Assembly: GCA_900752905.1 (NCBI GenBank)
Contig: CAADWX010000024.1
Coordinates: 1-6,631 of the forward strand
Origin: Bacilli bacterium
GTDB taxonomy: Bacteria > Bacillota_I > Bacilli_A > RF39 > UBA660
Reading direction: 5' to 3'
Length of the DNA stretch: 6,631 nucleotides
This document shows, piece after piece, positions 5,810 through 6,631 of the stretch. Numbering within the stretch: the stretch's first letter is position 1; each line of letters starts with the position of its first letter. The notes under the pieces are model-generated. The model worked only from the letters and a program-made list of their open reading frames with translations. It ran no database searches and was not told the DNA's origin. Both the position numbers and the translations under genes were made by a program.

Positions 5810-5818
5810 ATTATATCA
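5810..5818 (-). promoter_or_regulatory. Extended -10 promoter of the nucleoside phosphorylase gene
   Basis: The minus strand shows TGA followed by a perfect TATAAT (5815-5810), an extended -10 element 18 nt before the ATG. No good -35 hexamer stands 16-18 nt upstream. TTGACT at 5842-5837 is 21 nt away. A second TATAAT (5836-5831) could be an alternative promoter. The short leader still leaves room for the AGGTGA site. Confidence 0.45.
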
Positions 5819-5823
5819 AAAAT

Positions 5824-5866
5824 AGTCAAAATTATAAGTCAATCTTGTAAATATTTGTAAAGTCAA
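5824..5866 (-). repeat. Short direct repeats upstream of the nucleoside phosphorylase gene (possible operator)
   Basis: On the minus strand TTGACT occurs three times (5866-5861, 5842-5837, 5829-5824), and AATTTTGACT occurs twice with a 37-nt shift. TTTACAA occurs twice (5861-5855 and 5851-5845), exactly 10 nt apart, about one helical turn. They lie just upstream of or over the promoter, where a repressor of nucleoside catabolism might bind. No known operator was recognised. Confidence 0.35.
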
Positions 5867-5886
5867 AATTAATTTTCCTAATAAAC

Positions 5887-6444
5887 TTAAATATTTAAAA
5901 TTTTATTTAATTTACCATGATAAATTATTTGATTGTTTTTTCCTTTACAAGTTATTAATGATATATCATCATTACTTAAATCTAAATTTATATATTTTCT
6001 TTTTTCTACTTCGTATATATTATTAATACTATAAACATACTTTTTATTATTATAATAAAAATATATTTCATCATTTATTTTTAATTTGTTCAATTTTTTA
6101 AAATAAGATATATCACTATTCCCTGAATGCGATGCCAAAATAATATGACTATTTTTTTGATCAGGCCATATTGTTTCTCTTAAAACAGCAATATTTTTAT
6201 CAACATTATTTAATGGATTATCAATATTATATATACCCTTTTCCAAATTAATTTTTGGAATTTGAATTACTGCAATATAATCATCTTGTTTCCTATTTGA
6301 TTCATTTACTGTATCAAAAAAATTTACTACTTTACTTTTATCAATAATTTTTTTATTATAATCATTATAAAAATTATATATTAATATTAACAAAATTATA
6401 TAAATAGAAAAAATTATTATTTTATTTAAAAAATTCTTTTTCAT
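5887..6444 (-). CDS. Sortase with N-terminal membrane anchor (185 aa)
   Basis: Sortases are membrane-bound transpeptidases that cut a sorting motif after Thr and join the protein to the cell wall or to another pilin. Residues 7-26 form a signal anchor. The sortase barrel runs from about 55 to 183, with IPKINL (62-67), ILASHSGNS (102-110, catalytic H106) and LITCKG (163-168, catalytic C166). The last strand reads NQIIYHGKL (171-179); in well-studied sortases the residue in the Q172 position is the catalytic Arg. There is no C-terminal membrane segment, which argues against pilin-type class C; the class is left open. The start overlaps the upstream gene by 23 nt and has no Shine-Dalgarno site, and an in-frame stop lies just upstream, so translation is probably coupled. 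The VPNTY protein encoded next door is the likely substrate. No terminator is seen after it. Confidence 0.9.
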   Translation of the reverse strand: MKKNFLNKIIIFSIYIILLILIYNFYNDYNKKIIDKSKVVNFFDTVNESNRKQDDYIAVIQIPKINLEKGIYNIDNPLNNVDKNIAVLRETIWPDQKNSHIILASHSGNSDISYFKKLNKLKINDEIYFYYNNKKYVYSINNIYEVEKRKYINLDLSNDDISLITCKGKNNQIIYHGKLNKILNI

Positions 6445-6631
6445 ATTTTTTTAATAATATAAATGAAATAATATTTATAAATAATGTAATTACTAATATT
6501 AAATACTCAAAGTTATTTTTATATGTATTTGGAACTTGTATTAAAAATTCTTTTTTATTTGTTATATTTAAAGTTACCAGTTCTTCATTTTCCTTTATTT
6601 CAAAATAATGTTTACTATTATCTAAAACATA
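6422..6631 (-). CDS. Cna-B/SpaA-like surface protein with sortase signal, C-terminal 69 residues (cut by the right window edge)
   Basis: The minus-strand frame is open from the window edge to TAA 6422-6424; the rest lies outside. The visible residues 1-30 (YVLDNSKHYFEI, then VTLNITNKK) resemble the last strands of a Cna-B/SpaA-type immunoglobulin-like domain, as found in pilins and adhesins, where a ...GYVLD...YFEI...NKK end is common. The sorting signal follows: VPNTY (33-37), a hydrophobic segment (about 41-60) and a basic tail KKYEKEFFK (61-69). The protein should be exported, cut after Thr36 and fixed to the wall or to a pilus by the sortase encoded immediately downstream. Tyr instead of Gly in the fifth position is unusual against LPXTG. 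The sortase-substrate call is strong; the Cna-B assignment rests on about 30 residues. Confidence 0.78.
   Translation of the reverse strand, partial: YVLDNSKHYFEIKENEELVTLNITNKKEFLIQVPNTYKNNFEYLILVITLFINIISFILLKKYEKEFFK
6452..6535 (-). other. Cell-wall sorting signal VPNTY + hydrophobic helix
   Basis: VPNTY is encoded at 6535-6521 and the following membrane segment at about 6511-6452, with lysines after it. This tripartite order defines a sortase substrate, and the adjacent sortase gene supports it. Confidence 0.8.

Noticed and set aside
5865..5876. Perfect 12-bp palindrome AAAATTAATTTT
   Set aside because: It is all A/T, expected by chance here, and too weak for a terminator after the sortase gene.

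Overview
The window is very A+T-rich by eye, apart from the Gly/Pro-coding repeats at the left end. It carries gene families typical of a Gram-positive low-GC Firmicute: a lipoprotein foldase (PrsA), a sortase with a wall-anchored substrate, tiny YjcZ-type membrane proteins linked to sporulation, and a collagen-like surface protein. The best guess is a spore-forming member of the Bacilli/Erysipelotrichia, perhaps from the gut. No rRNA, tRNA, CRISPR array, insertion sequence or phage gene was seen.

Left part (1-2320, all genes on the minus strand): the 5' part of a collagen-like Gly-X-Y protein built from 63-bp tandem repeats and running off the left edge; an unrecognised 454-residue lysine-rich, probably coiled-coil protein; and a two-gene operon of tiny single-helix proteins (28 and 46 residues), both beginning Met-Cys. 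Good intrinsic terminators separate these units. The combination of a collagen-like protein and YjcZ-type peptides suggests a spore-surface or late-sporulation neighbourhood, which is an inference.

Middle (2321-4510): a divergent promoter region separates the tiny-protein operon from prsA (plus strand). prsA converges on recX, and one 13-bp hairpin contains both stop codons and can terminate in both directions. Upstream of recX lies rpoZ (RNA polymerase omega, 64 aa from its corrected start), with a good sigma-A promoter. A terminator-like hairpin lies between rpoZ and recX.

Right part (4511-6631, minus strand): a full-length pyrimidine-nucleoside phosphorylase with an extended -10 promoter and a cluster of short repeats upstream; a sortase; and, overlapping the sortase start by 23 nt, the C-terminal end of a Cna-B/SpaA-like protein with a VPNTY sorting signal. 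The last two are probably a dedicated sortase-substrate pair. The sortase has its His and Cys, but Gln occupies the apparent position of the usual catalytic Arg.

Most of the window is ordinary chromosomal content. The less explained parts are the possible spore-surface cluster with its orphan 454-residue protein, and the sortase/VPNTY pair.
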